A stretch of DNA of 64,000 nt. Source: Agapetus fuscipes. Lineage: Eukaryota; Arthropoda; Insecta; Trichoptera; Glossosomatidae. The stretch spans positions 11,966,001-12,030,000 of the forward strand of contig OX637345.1 of the NCBI GenBank assembly GCA_951799405.1. The letters are read 5' to 3'. The notes under the pieces are model-generated. The model had not been told where the DNA came from, made no database searches, and saw only the letters and a program-made list of their open reading frames with translations. Shown piece after piece: positions 23,236-35,340 of the stretch. Positions within the stretch are counted from its first letter, which is position 1; each line of letters begins with the position of its first letter. A program made the translations under genes and the position numbers.

Positions 23236-23712
23236 GTGGTCAGCCGAAGAAGCAGTTCAACCGCTTTCAATCTGTGTTGAATTCCGCAGCACAGCTCACA
23301 TTCGAATTGTCCAAATTTGCTCACATCACTCCGCTGCTAATTAAACGGCATTGGCTTCGTTTCCCAGAGAGTAATATAAAGTCATCAATGGCTTGGCTCC
23401 ACCTTATCTGACAGACATGATTTCACCAGTTGAGATGGGTGTGAGGAGGCAGACGCTCAGATCTGTGGGTAATGGTGCAATCAATTTGGTTGAGCCGCAC
23501 CGTCAGATACGCACAAATTTCGGAGACGGTGCTTTCCGAGTCGCAGGTCCGATGGAGTGGAACAGACTGCCACCCAGATTGAAGAACTCCAAATCTGTGG
23601 GTGTATTTCGTGGAGCACGCAAGACACACCTTTTTAAATAGTCTTATCCGTGATTGGAGAGGGCACTTGAGGTGTGACACACACAAAAAAGGCACTCTCT
23701 TATTATTTGTAA
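23236..23712 (+). mobile_element. CR1/L2-like LINE 3'-end fragment with SINE-like tail
   Basis: It encodes PPYLTDMISPVEMGVRRQTLRS, then NFGDGAFRVAGPMEWNRLPP and KTHLFK. A broken upstream part (23236-23390) shows LNSAAQL- and HITPLL-like words. The 3' UTR (about 23655-23690) reads GAGGGCACTTGAGGTGTGAC, very like the 3' end of SINE B, which suggests this LINE type mobilises that SINE. Confidence 0.72.
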
Positions 23713-23910
23713 TTTAAAATAAATAAGCCAGATATATGGAAGAAAATGAAAAAAAATTCTCAGCATTTCCATATATTTATCTCACATTTGGAAACACTCC
23801 TAGATTGCCACCTTTGGTTCTATCCGACTAACTTAGAACTAATACATATTTAGGAAACTACTGTACCAAGATGGCCAATTTATATTTAAGCAGATGAATT
23901 CATTATAAGG

Positions 23911-24455
23911 TTTGGACCGGTCCGTAGTCTAGTGGTAACGCTTCAGCCTCGTAAATGGAAGGGCGTGGATTTGAATCCTGGTGGAGCACAAAAATAAATA
24001 AAATATATTTTCAAATATGCTCTTTGCTGGGTTGAAAAATTCATTTGCCTTTAACAAAAACCGGTCACCAAAGGTACATCCAGCGTTACAGCAACTGGGT
24101 CTTCCTTCAGAATTGGCGCTTTGTAGCGACGACCAAACTCGTAAAAAGTCCGGTTGATAGCTCAGTTGGTGAAATGATTGCATTCCATGCTGAGGGCAAG
24201 GGTTCGATCCCCACCGAGGCTGTCAGAAATGATTTTCCATTTCGATGTTTACTTCAAACCCAAAATAAATACCGGCAAGGCTTACTCAGCCTTCACAAGA
24301 AATGAAAACAAGCCCTTGGGAGCTAGGAAACCCCCACTTCAACTGAAGTGGTTGGTGTGAGGCGGGCCATTATCCGTAAAATAAATAGGTCCCAAATCGC
24401 TACATGTGGCCTCGCAGGCAAGAAGTTATGCTATATGTGTAGCTTAGTTGCGTTA
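23911..24455 (+). repeat. Dimeric SINE B-A, full length
   Basis: The clearest complete dimer, about 545 bp. B head GGTCCGTAGTCTAGTGGTAA at 23917; B body to CAAACTCGTAAAAAGT at 24140; A head CCGGTTGATAGCTCAGTTGG next, with B box GGTTCGATCCCC; A body to TAGCTTAGTTGCG at 24455. Confidence 0.9.
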
Positions 24456-24508
24456 TATCTCTGCAACTAAGATTAAATGATTCTGGTACTTTATTATTTT
24501 TTTCTGTG

Positions 24509-24661
24509 CCCGAGTATAAAACATCCCGCAAACTCACTTTGATTGCGTAAATCGAAAAAATGGATGTAAACTAAATCACTCTCTAGGGGTGCTGTCATGG
24601 ATTTTATATATTTTTGATGTACGCAATTGAGGTGAGATTAACACAATGTTTTATACTCGGG
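24509..24661. mobile_element. Short-TIR MITE
   Basis: Ends CCCGAGTATAAAACAT / ATGTTTTATACTCGGG. A decayed relative lies at about 53450-53570 (ends in TTTATACTCGGGG, shares CTCTAG..GAGTGATTTAG). Confidence 0.75.
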
Positions 24662-24929
24662 GCATGGTTTACATATTTTATTAACACAAAAATATTTTTA
24701 GTCTTCTCAATACTGTATCTCAAATAAATAATAGCTTAAATGTTAGTAAAAAATATATTCCTTTGTAAAAATAATTTAACACTTGTACCCATGTACTTAA
24801 ATAGTGAATTTTTCTGTACTTATTTCCAACGTTTTTGTTTTATTTTGTATTACTACCTTCACATTATTGTGAACCTTACAGTTATTACCTCAATCCTCAG
24901 AGCGTCTGCTTCCATTCGTAGAGGTCTTA

Positions 24930-25105
24930 TGTTCAAAAATTTTGACAAGGCTTACTCAATCCTCAGTCCTCACAAGAAACAAGAAAATACTCCTTTGAAA
25001 TTAGGGAAACCCACACTTATTTGGTAAAACTCACAAGTTAAGTGGTTAAGGTAAGGCTGGCGTCCGTATCTGTAAAAAAAATCTGTCTCATTTGCCATAA
25101 GCTAC
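24930..25105 (+). repeat. Degenerate SINE A body
   Basis: Recognisable words in order (GACAAGGCTTACTCAAT, CTCACAAGAAAC, GTTAAGGTAAGGCTGGCG, CCATAAGC). Old copy without head. Confidence 0.6.
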
Positions 25106-26019
25106 CCCTTCTGCAGTTACTTCTTCTTATTAAAACGCTCTACAGCCCATATCTCTCCTTGGCCTCCGTTATCCCCAGCCTCCATCTATCTCTGTCCTTG
25201 GTTGTCGTCCTCCAACTTGACACCTAAAGAGCTATTCTGCTAAATTCCTTACACTTTGGATATCCACATAAGTCCGGAATGCTAGCGCTTGTGAAAGAAC
25301 TCCATAGATAAAAAATCACAGTAGGTACACCTTATTTTTGGACACAAATCGCCAGCTCATCTGAATTTAGCAGAATAGTGCTTCTGCAGTAGCCATGCTG
25401 CATCCCCCCCCCCTCAGCCTTCCGATCTTTCTCCTTCCTCCTGGGTGCCCATTCATGATGCGTTTGGGGACCCTAGAGCTAAGCATGCATTCTTCATGTT
25501 CTTGCTCAACGCCACAAGATGTGAAGTGAAATGAAAACTACCACATTAAAGGTCCAAGTTGCATCCTATGAACTAGCAAAACTGAAGCAATCGTGATATG
25601 AACTGTTCCTCTCATGAGGGGCTCAAAAGGATTACCTTGGATAGGGAGGAATGGAGAACAAGATGGATGAACATTACTGCAAACCAATATGGTCTGAATT
25701 TAGGCTGACAGCTTGTCAAACAAGATGAATATAGGTCTAATAGCCATCAAGAGGAAAAGAAGACGTTTGTGTGTCTTCTGTCATATTGTATGTAACCTGT
25801 TTCTCTTTTGTGCCGACGTCCCGCCTGGAAGGATGCGTTGCCGGCTCGTGTAACTTTTAACGAATATATGGCAAGTTGAACAACATCGACTTTAATTTCT
25901 GCGAGTTGTAGTCCTCTCCAGGATTCCTCCCTTTTTCCTGGTTCCCATCCCCATCCAGGTTCCGACCACAATCCTAGGATTGAAACACAATAAGGAGATG
26001 TGAAGCAACAAAAAGTATC

Positions 26020-26235
26020 ATTTATTTTTCAAATACTTATGCTCTTTGTTGGGTTGAAAAAATCATGTGCCTTAACCAAAAACCAGTCACCAAAGGTCCA
26101 TCCAGCCTTATACAGCTGACTTTTGCTTGAGAATTGGCACTTTCTATAGCGACGACCGAGTTTGCAGAGGGCTCTTAAGGTGTGATTCACCAATAAGCAG
26201 TGCTCACCAAATGAATCATCAGAATATTTATTTAG
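26020..26235 (+). repeat. SINE B without head
   Basis: From TATGCTCTTTGTTGGGTTGA through ACCAAAGGTCCATCCAGCC to CAGAGGGCTCTTAAGGTGTG and the AATCATCAGAATATT tail. Confidence 0.82.
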
Positions 26236-26575
26236 GAATTTTATGTCATACAGGTATGATGAAAATGAATATTTGAATAAAAGTCTTGTTCCCGTTTTTT
26301 AAGATGTAATTTTTTTCTCTAGTGTTTGTGTTTTGTATTTTTTCTACTTACATATTTAACATGGATACTTACTGAATAATAATTACAATAAATATGTTTT
26401 GTGTATATTTTACAAAAATAAATGAATTATACATTAAAATCTATATGGCCTAAAGTTGACAGTGCTATGTGTATCATTTTATTTTATCTACTTAAAAACT
26501 AATGGACTAAATTATTAAAATTATATTTGATTGAAATCTGGCATTTGAATAAGTTTAAATTGTGGTAACACTGCG

Positions 26576-26814
26576 AGGTGATAGTGACCATAAGTGACAA
26601 CATTACACATGACGCTGGAGTCCTAGGTGTCAGTGGACCATGAACTGAGGCTGCACAAGACAAAGAGTCCTCCAGGATGGTGGTGAGACTACAAGGTGAT
26701 AGTGACCATTTAGTGACAACATTACACATGACCCTGGAGTCCTAGGTGTCAGTGGGCCATGGACTGAGGTTGCACAAGACAGAGAGTCCTGCAGGATGGT
26801 GGTGAGACTACAAG
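26576..26814. repeat. 118-bp tandem duplication
   Basis: Two copies (from 26576 and 26694) with GGTGATAGTGACCAT, AGTCCTAGGTGTCAGTGG and CAGGATGGTGGTGAGACTAC. Single reverse copies lie in Tret1-like intron 1 (18825-18930, 19255-19345). Confidence 0.88.
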
Positions 26815-27394
26815 GGTTTAATCTGCCAGATTTTCAATGATATTTAAAAAAATACTATTTGCTTAAAATTAAACATTTAAAAATTAAAATCAATTGTGCA
26901 CTACAACTAGTGTTTAGACTTTATAAATATGTTTGAATGACAAATAACAGAAATAATAAAGTTCATCAAATACATAACACGTGAATTTGTGTAGGAACCC
27001 TTTACTAGTGCCCTTAAAAGAGGGACAGACGGCAATCAACGAAAGCTGTCAGTGTTAACACCAAACAAACTGTTAATTATCCTTATGGATACAAAACTAT
27101 GCTTCTCTTCATTCATTGATGTGTCTAATGGGCCTGAAACTATTTCACAGCAAATACACAATATCCGTTACAGCCTACCTCAACACAATCGTCATGAGTT
27201 AGAAAGAGAACAATGATGCTCTCAGTGTAAATTCATTCCAAACAGAGACGCGTGAGACATACTAGAAATTTTCTCCGTAAAGTTTGTATTAGTAACAGTT
27301 ATTTCTGCGCAGACCTTGTGCCCATGCGTTTAAACTGTTTTGGTTGGTGAATTTCACAACTTTGAAAGAAAAAGGCATTCTTATAGGACATGGC

Positions 27395-27510
27395 ATTGGT
27401 TGTCGAAACACAAGATGGAGAAAGCAAAAACACATCAGATATTTTTAATGTTTACACCACTGTTGTGTTTGACAGGTATGGGCGACAGTATGCTTCAATG
27501 GCGTTAGCTA
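27395..27510 (+). repeat. Dispersed repeat shared with Mitf intron 4
   Basis: Words GTTGTCGAAACACAAGATGG, TACACCACTG and GTTTGACAGG recur in order at 42362-42480, just past exon 5 in gene direction. Identity unknown. Confidence 0.65.
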
Positions 27511-27944
27511 GGTTCAAGTCCATTATATTATACGTCAATGTTCCTAGTAGTTGGAACTATAGCTTTAAAATCAACAGTTTTTTTCTTTTCCTGACATACA
27601 AAAATACAAATGAAATAAATGGACAGTGTTTTAAAATAAATAAAATTAATTAAAAATAGTTGAACAGAAAATGAAATATTTTTTACACTACGTAGTATTG
27701 CTTGTAAATTCTTATAAAAAATATAGATTCATACAATAAAAATATCATTTAATAATTTTCTAACTATTGCACATTAATGAAACACATGATTTGCACATGA
27801 CACATGAAAAACACATGAAACACTCTTTTTAACTTCATTATTGATTTCATGTCTCGCGGCCCTTTTTTACTTTTTTGACCACGTGTTTTATTTCACCTGG
27901 CTGACAACCAGGATATTTTTAGTTGTGTGCAAACTTGTGTCAGT

Positions 27945-30900
27945 ATGGCATTAGTTCACTGTGCTGTGATGTGGGCTCCTGTGGGCAAACGATGAGATAG
28001 TCATGCGAAGGCGCACTAGGGCTGACAATCCTAGTCGCCATGCTGTTGGAGGAGTGTCAGATGGCCCCTGCAGGGTTGCCAAAAGCTTTACCAGGTACAG
28101 TGGGAAACCACAGTGGCCTGGTAAAAGCAGACGTAAGAAAGGAGATGAATGGAATATTGCTACTTTGAATGTAAGAGGTATGAAAAATAAGGAAGAAGAA
28201 CTATTGAAAGAGATGAATGAGAGAAAAATTAAAATTTTATGTGTGACCGAAACTAAAATGAAAGGTGAAGGAGAGAAAGTTCTGAGTAATGGAAATTTGT
28301 TCATTTACTCAGGTGTGAAAGATGGATGTCCTAGACAGGGTGTTGGTGTGATTGTTAGTGAATGTGTGAAGAGCTATATCAGGAATTATGAATGGATCTC
28401 CCCTAGGATTCTCCTAGTAAGGATCAAGTACGACAGAACGAATTTTCTACTGATAGCATGCTATGCGCCAGTAGATTCAGAATGTATGGAGATTAAAAAT
28501 GAATTCTGGGATATGCTTGACGATAAAATCAGAATGAAAGACAAAGAAGAAAAGGTGATTCTGCTTGGTGACATGAACGGATGGGTGGGTAGAAGAAAGG
28601 AAGAGTATGAAAGGGTAATAGGACCAAACGGAAGGGGTGTCATCAATGGCAGTGGGAGACGGCTTGTTGACATGTGTGTGGAGCATGGGATGTTTGTATC
28701 AAATACTTGGTATAAGCATAAAGACGTGCACACATACACGTGGTATGGGCCAAATACTCGCACAGTCATTGACTACATATGTATGGAAGAATGTATGAGA
28801 GGTGCCATAAGAGATGTCAGAGTCTACCAAGGTATATCCGTGGGCTCAGACCATCATCTCTTGTGTGCAAAAGTAATGATAGGCGAAGTAAAAGATAGGA
28901 AAAGAACGAAAGTGATTAAGATGAAAAGAGTGAAAGTGGAAAAATTAGATGATGAAAATGTCAGGAATGATTTTGAAGCTGAAGTAAGCCAGATTTTGAA
29001 ATCGGATGAATGTAAGGAACTTGTGAAGAATGCATGTGTAGAAAAAATGTGGAAAACATTTAAAACATGTTTGGTTGAAAGCGCAAAGAAAGTATGCGGT
29101 GAAGTTACGATTGGGCATAAAAAAGGCGATGAATGGTGGAATGATCAGGTTAAACAAGCAGTGAAAGAGAAGAAAGAGAGCTATTTAAAATGGATTAATG
29201 ACAGAAAGAATAAAGTGTTAGAGACTGAATACAAGGCGAAAAAATGGCTAGCGAAGAATGAAGTTCAAATGAGTAAGAGAAGAATGGAAGAAAAATTGAG
29301 TGAAAGAGCACAGAATGACTTCTCTGACAATAAAAAGATGTTCTGGAGCTGGGTGAGACAAAACAACGACAGTTGTAGGTCCACAACTCCGGGAATCAAA
29401 AATGTCAGCGGAGACATTCTGTGGAATAAAGACGATGTAAAAAAGAGATGGAAAGAATATTTTAACGAGGTTTTTGGTGAAGAAGAATGTGATTTAACTG
29501 TGAAAGGAGATTATGATGAGGGTAATGTTTTGAAAATATCGAAAGATGAAGTAAGAAAGGTCATAAAGGAATTAAAGAATGGGAAAGCTGCAAGTGTGGA
29601 TGGTGTGAGACCTGAGATGATGAAAGCGGGGGGAGAATGTGTGATTGAATGGATGAAAGAGCTTTGCGAATTGTGTGTTAGTGTCAAGGAGGTTCCATCG
29701 GACTGGAGAGAGGCGGTCATTGTGCCAATTTACAAAGGTAAAGGTGACAAAAAAGACTGCCGTAACTTCAGACCGATTAGCCTTCTTAGTGTGCCAGGTA
29801 AAGTGCTATGCAAGATTCTTATCCATAGGGTAAGATTATCCACCCAGGAGAAGGTCTCAGATATACAATCTGGCTTTATGCCGGAAAGAGGTTGCGTAGA
29901 CCAGATATTCGCGCTTCGACAGATAGTCGAAAAACAGCTAGCCGTAAATAAAAAGGTCTACGCGGCTTTCGTAGATCTTGAGAAAGCCTTCGACTCGGTG
30001 GATAGAAGTATGATGTGGTGTGTGCTTGAGAGGTATGGTGTGAACAAAGCACTTCTGAACGCGATACGCGCCATCTATCTTAATAGCAGGGCGTGTGTCA
30101 GGGTGGATGGAGAATACAGCGAGTATTTTAATGTGTACAAGGGTGTGAGACAGGGTTGCATAATGAGCCCATGGTTATTCAATATAATCATGGATCATTG
30201 TGTTAAACAAGCGAATCTGGAAGGGCATGGCATACAGATTGGAGAGAGAAAAGTCGGAGTTCTGCTTTATGCTGATGACGCAGTATTAATTGCTGATTCA
30301 GCAGCGGAACTTCAGGCAATGCTCTCTAGTCTGAACCATGCTCTGTGTGTGAACAAGTTGAAAATTAATGCAAGTAAGACGAAAGTACTGATTTTTGACA
30401 GAATGGATGAAAATGAAGAATGCACGCTCATGTTGAATGGTACGAAAGTTGAAATTGTGGATGAATTTAGATACTTGGGAAGTATGTTTGAGAAGAATGG
30501 AAAGATGACAAGAGAACTTGAGAATAGGATGTGTAAGGGCAAGCAAGTGGTCGGTGCAATAGGAAGAATAGCAAAGAACAAGCGATTGACGATGGATCTG
30601 AGAATGGCGGTACACAATGGCATATTGTTACCGACTTTGATGTATGGAAGTGAAGCATGGACAGTGAATGATAGCGAAATGAGTAAAGTATGTACGGTGG
30701 AAATGAAGCATTTGAGAAGCATGACAGGAAAAACTCTGAGGGATAGAGTTAGGAATGAATGGGTAAAAAAAGAATGTAATTTGAAAGAGGATGTGAAAGT
30801 TAAGGTACAAAAGAATGTGATGAGATGGTTTGGGCATGTGGAAAGAATGAACGATGATAGTCTGACAAAGTATGTATACAAAGAAAGTGTGAAAGGAAAA

Positions 30901-31123
30901 AGAGGGAAGGGACGACCGAGAAAAGTATGGAGTGATCAGATTGAGGAGATTGTGAAAGAATGGGATATACAAAGTGAGCGTAAAAGAAGAAAATGCATGA
31001 AAAAGGTGATGGATATGAATGAATTGAAAGAGGTATGTAAGGATAGGAAAAAATGGAGGCAACTCTGCAGAGGCTCTGGCCACCCCTAGCGGAATGGCGA
31101 CAGAGTTACAGTTACAGTTACAG
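27945..31123 (+). mobile_element. Nearly full-length RTE-type LINE
   Basis: A single-ORF non-LTR retrotransposon ends in the short 3' tail (TTACAG)n after a 3' UTR of about 20 bp, as RTE elements do. The left border is approximate; CAGTATG occurs at both edges but I would not insist on it as a target duplication. Three shorter copies of its 3' end occur in this window (1195-1645, 47335-47452, 53802-53949). Confidence 0.85.
28003..31089 (+). CDS. RTE LINE protein: endonuclease plus reverse transcriptase (1028 aa)
   Basis: The N-terminal half is an apurinic-type endonuclease: N56 in TLNVRG, E83 in VTETKM, GDMNGW (D190, N192), VIDYI (D257), GSDHH (D283, H284). The middle is reverse transcriptase: FVDLEKAFDS (D658), GVRQGCIMSP, YADDAV (756-759). 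The C-terminal region has RWFGHVERMNDD and the basic GKRGKGRPRKVW motif. The product nicks target DNA and copies its own RNA onto the break. All expected catalytic residues are present and there is no stop or frameshift, which suggests a recent insertion that could still be mobile. The first ATG is not certain; the conserved domain begins near residue 48. Confidence 0.9.
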   Translation: MRRRTRADNPSRHAVGGVSDGPCRVAKSFTRYSGKPQWPGKSRRKKGDEWNIATLNVRGMKNKEEELLKEMNERKIKILCVTETKMKGEGEKVLSNGNLFIYSGVKDGCPRQGVGVIVSECVKSYIRNYEWISPRILLVRIKYDRTNFLLIACYAPVDSECMEIKNEFWDMLDDKIRMKDKEEKVILLGDMNGWVGRRKEEYERVIGPNGRGVINGSGRRLVDMCVEHGMFVSNTWYKHKDVHTYTWYGPNTRTVIDYICMEECMRGAIRDVRVYQGISVGSDHHLLCAKVMIGEVKDRKRTKVIKMKRVKVEKLDDENVRNDFEAEVSQILKSDECKELVKNACVEKMWKTFKTCLVESAKKVCGEVTIGHKKGDEWWNDQVKQAVKEKKESYLKWINDRKNKVLETEYKAKKWLAKNEVQMSKRRMEEKLSERAQNDFSDNKKMFWSWVRQNNDSCRSTTPGIKNVSGDILWNKDDVKKRWKEYFNEVFGEEECDLTVKGDYDEGNVLKISKDEVRKVIKELKNGKAASVDGVRPEMMKAGGECVIEWMKELCELCVSVKEVPSDWREAVIVPIYKGKGDKKDCRNFRPISLLSVPGKVLCKILIHRVRLSTQEKVSDIQSGFMPERGCVDQIFALRQIVEKQLAVNKKVYAAFVDLEKAFDSVDRSMMWCVLERYGVNKALLNAIRAIYLNSRACVRVDGEYSEYFNVYKGVRQGCIMSPWLFNIIMDHCVKQANLEGHGIQIGERKVGVLLYADDAVLIADSAAELQAMLSSLNHALCVNKLKINASKTKVLIFDRMDENEECTLMLNGTKVEIVDEFRYLGSMFEKNGKMTRELENRMCKGKQVVGAIGRIAKNKRLTMDLRMAVHNGILLPTLMYGSEAWTVNDSEMSKVCTVEMKHLRSMTGKTLRDRVRNEWVKKECNLKEDVKVKVQKNVMRWFGHVERMNDDSLTKYVYKESVKGKRGKGRPRKVWSDQIEEIVKEWDIQSERKRRKCMKKVMDMNELKEVCKDRKKWRQLCRGSGHP

Positions 31124-31429
31124 TATGATTTTATTTATTTACAATAAAAAATATTATTTGAACAAATTAGTGGATTTAAAGTGAATTAACTTAATTGCCA
31201 TTTTAACAAAAAATAATGCTTGGTTTTTAGATTTTTGAAAAATTATCTTGGACAATTTTAATGCAAATTTAACCAATATTTTAGTCTTTTTAATACTTAG
31301 TTGAAAAATATTTTTTCTGCCTACATGTGATAATTACAAAATAAGGATCTTAAGTCAATTTACTATAAAACCAGCATTTTTATTTAACTGTTTATTTAAA
31401 AAACAAACTAACTCCATTTTTCATAAGAC

Positions 31430-31472
31430 GTAATATCATATTAAGCAAAAGGTTAATATGATATTACGTCTT
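31430..31472. repeat. Perfect short hairpin
   Basis: AAGACGTAATATCATATTA and its exact reverse complement are separated by about 5-10 bases. Isolated, possibly a remnant of a palindromic MITE. Confidence 0.8.
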
Positions 31473-32144
31473 ACGTTTTTATCAAAGCCCAAATTCCAAG
31501 TGAAAAAAATGTCTCAAAAAATGCAAGAAGAAAAATATTTCAATTTTTCTCGGCAGACAAACTGTACAGGTTTATGAAACCAGGGTCCTTAGTAACCGAG
31601 AACATAATTATACTTGGCTTTTTTACCTAGCAACCCAGCCATGTGACGTCACATATTTTTGATCTATGATATTTGTTTGGACTTCATTGAAGTACCTAAA
31701 GGAACAATAAATGTTAAAGTAGGTACATGAAAATAATTTAATGAGAATTACAGCTGTGAATAATCGTCCACCTCTTGTCGATCCTTCCCGCACATTCAGG
31801 AGGGCTTAAACATATTTAACATATTTGGAGTTAGCTTGTTTTGCACTAAACAGGTACAAAATTCATTTTATAAATTTAGTAAGTACATAATACATTTTAC
31901 ATCTTGAATCAGAAATTTTCTCTTTAATACACTTTAGGCAGGTACTCAAACATTTGCAAAAAATAAATAAATAATGTTTAGATGAGTCAAAGCTCGGATG
32001 AGAAATTTTGTTAAGTTTTTCTGTTAAAAACATGTAAGATCATATTTTGACAAAGTACTTAGTTCCCTATCACTATGAAGTTCAAAGTCAATTTTATATC
32101 TTAAATTACCTCAAGAAGAAAACATTGCGTAAATACTCAAACAT

Positions 32145-32365
32145 GAGGCTGACTTTAAAAAAATACAAAAAATTGGTTCACTTTTGTCAATGCCCCACCT
32201 GTTTCGGGAAAATCAGTTTGAGTTGCAGGGCTTATGTTCGTTTGAGGTTTAGGGCTTATTCTGTAAGCAGGTACACATGCAGCATGTGTAAATGCAAACT
32301 GAGACGTGTTTGCTTCGGGACATGCATTAAATATGAATATTGAATTGTAAAATATCTTTGTAACT
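32145..32365 (+). repeat. Family-C repeat, diverged
   Basis: Words ATGAGGCTGACTTTAAAAA, TTCACTTTTGTCAATGCCCC and ATCTTTGTAACTTATATTAA in the correct order. Weaker copies or halves are also seen at 2340-2465, 3830-3990, 5480-5600, 10150-10250 and 8690-8744/8965-9065. Confidence 0.75.
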
Positions 32366-34094
32366 TATATTAAATACATAATTATTATGTGACTGGCGGT
32401 TTTTATACAAAATATATTTTTTTTATATAAATAAGGCACATTTAGGTAACATTGTCTATTTAAAACTCTCGGCTATGCAAAATATGACTAACTCCAATTT
32501 TCAAATGGTTGTCACCTCGCCAGGCTAAAGACAGTACAGAGTGTCATAATTTCAATATGATATTATTTAATATGTAGTTTGAAAAGACAATAAAGTTCAA
32601 CGCACTGCATTTAGCATTTCCGCCAAGTGTATGGGCTCACAGTGCTGTGAACTAGAAAAAATCCCTGATTATGGGGAATCCGTTGTTTTATTTACAATGG
32701 GTGAAATCACATAGTCAATTGATATTTTAATGAAGAATATGGAGTTAACTGTTTTTTGCAGACCAAAGATTGTGTGAGCCATTTAGTTCCTATCTGCAAT
32801 AAGTCCACTTTTGGCTTTTAGTTTATTTTTTCTTTATGAGATATAAAGAGTAATACAAAAAAATGATAGATAGATATTCACAGAAATACAAAATCAAAGT
32901 ATATGAGAGTGTGTCAAGGGAGAGTTGGGTATGTAAGGGTAAGTGAGGTTATGTAATTGTTTAATAGAATAAGTAGTAATGAGAGTTACTGCTGAATTAA
33001 AAGAATAACCTAATCGCTGTTGGTAAGGTTATGGCACGGGTTTTGAAAGTATACCTATTTGTGGTATTTTTTCATGAAAACAAAATCATCTATGAAATAA
33101 TTTTATATGAAAAAAACTAAAGGCAAATTGGACTTACCGCAGATGGGAGTTATATGACTCAAAGGTATATTTTAATACTTATTACAGTTTACTTTCATCA
33201 CTAGAGAGTGGACTACTTATATGCATTTAATGATTCTTAAAAACATCAGCTATAGCATAAATTATCAAAGCAAAGTTAAAACAAATAACAAAACTAAGTA
33301 CAGGGAACTATAAAAGAACAATTGATTGTCCAAGGAAACTCGATTTTTTGTCATTAGGCAAACACTACAGGTATTAAGCGTCCTAAGCAATCAATATCAA
33401 TCTCATATCAATATATAACATGTCACATATTATGTGATGTCACAATTTTTCGTCCATGAAATTTGTGTGGACTCCAATAATAGTTTTTTAGAGAATTTTT
33501 AGAGAAAAATATGACAATGCGAACTTGAAACTGTTTTTACTTAATTTTCCCCCCATTTATTGCAACCTTAAACTATAATCAAAAGCTCAATGGTTGATCA
33601 TTCACTTCAAAATAATTTTAGAGCCCTGACCTGATTGCTATCAAAAAAGAATTCCTCATAAAAAAATTAGAACCTGCTTCTTTGGGAACAGGGAAACCCA
33701 TCACAACTTTTTTTTTTTGCGTAAGACTGGTTAATTAAGATGTTGCATGTTTAGATTTTGCATATTTAAAGAAATGCATAATATCTATAATCCACTCTCT
33801 ATTCATCACATAGGTAACATTTGAAGTTGGTAACACTGGGTTATTGTTTTGTTTATTTATATAAAATCACATTTTCAGTTATTTTAAACACAGTTGAAAG
33901 ACACCTTGCAACCTTATTCTTTGTAATTTAATTAATTTAGAGCCGATTTCTCAATATTCCTATAAACACTTCTTAATACTTAATTCTGTTATTCAACAAA
34001 TACCAATTTAAGTTTATGGAAGGTTTACGGATTGTAAAAGCAAAACAACGAATATATTTTTTTACAAAAGTATGCTCTGGAGTTATTCTTCAAG

Positions 34095-34350
34095 CAGCAG
34101 TCTGTAGTCTAGTGGTTGACGTTTCAAACTTAAATTGGAAAATAATGAGTTTGATTCACGGTGGTGCACAAGAAAAATAAATGAATATTCAAATACGCTC
34201 CTCGCTGCATTGAAAAACCCATCCAGCCTTACAGCCATTGGGTCTCGTTTGAAAATTGTCATTTTCAATTGTGACGACCGAGCTTGCAGAGGGCTCTTGA
34301 GGTGAGATTCCCACGCAAACAGTGCCAATCAAATTATCAGCCTGGAATAT
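34095..34350 (+). repeat. SINE B, diverged
   Basis: Head GTCTGTAGTCTAGTGGTTGA, body words CATCCAGCCTTACAGCC, and tail CAGAGGGCTCTTGAGGTGAG. Confidence 0.8.
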
Positions 34351-35261
34351 ATTTATTTATTTAACTGGGCCTTGAATGGTTGACATTGACAAGCAAAGAA
34401 CCAAAGACCAAGTTTTCAAAGGATCTTGAGATATGATTCATAAAAAAACTGTGCACTTGGTTATTGAGTAATCGGCTCCAAGTAAATTCCTTATTATTTA
34501 TTGTAACATCATTTAAAAAAAAAATTAAATGGGAAAATTAAAGCCATCTTGGAAGCACAATAATTTTAGCACCTTTTTTTAAATTTGAGACATAATACAT
34601 TTCATTGTAGTACAATACTTTTGTAATTTAATTTCTTTTAAATAGCTCAGAGATACATTTACAAATAATAAATAAATATAAATCTACAACAAGGTGTTTG
34701 TATTTTGTAATTTGTAGTTCAAAATTCAAAGAATTTGAAATTAAAATTTGAGGCCACAGAGATAATGAAACATTTGACAATGAATATGAGAAAAAGTTGT
34801 GATGTTACACGGCTGGGTTTTTGCAACAAAATAATTTCAGACCCATCATCCTCCTGCTAGTTTTGGGAAAAAGTTTGTTGTGTTTTTCAATACGCAGATC
34901 AATTGCAAATAACTCGAGAAATACAGATCAGCAGCGACACGACTAAGCGCTGGTTGGAAAGGTGACATTTTTTTAATGTAATTTTGATTTTATAATTTTT
35001 AAAATCCATGCGTTTTTTGGAAAGTTATTTGCATTTGCAAATAGAGATGATGGATTATTTTTTTAATTTCAAACTTTTTTATCGGCAAGCAAAGACCAGT
35101 TTTGTATGAGACTGCCGTCCTTAGCAAACAATAACAAAACATTTTCCCTAGTAACCTGACCGAGTGACATACCAATATTGTCCATGGCAATTCATAAAGG
35201 GACCTTATTGCATGATATTTTGCCATACCACTGTGACAAAGAAAGAATGATAAGCCAACTT

Positions 35262-35282
35262 TTATTGCGTTAAATTTTATTT
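35262..35282 (-). promoter_or_regulatory. Polyadenylation signals of Mitf
   Basis: Two AATAAA hexamers on the minus strand, at 35282-35277 and 35267-35262, lie 59-79 nt past the stop codon. This implies a very short 3' UTR. Longer 3' UTRs further downstream cannot be excluded. Confidence 0.6.
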
Positions 35283-35340
35283 CTGTGACCTGTCATTGTC
35301 TATTGCACGTAACGGGATTGGAGGTCTTGCCCCTGGTTCC

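Noticed and set aside
30312..31083. Long minus-strand frames opposite the RTE ORF
   Set aside because: Phe/Ser/Pro-rich shadows of the reverse-transcriptase coding strand.
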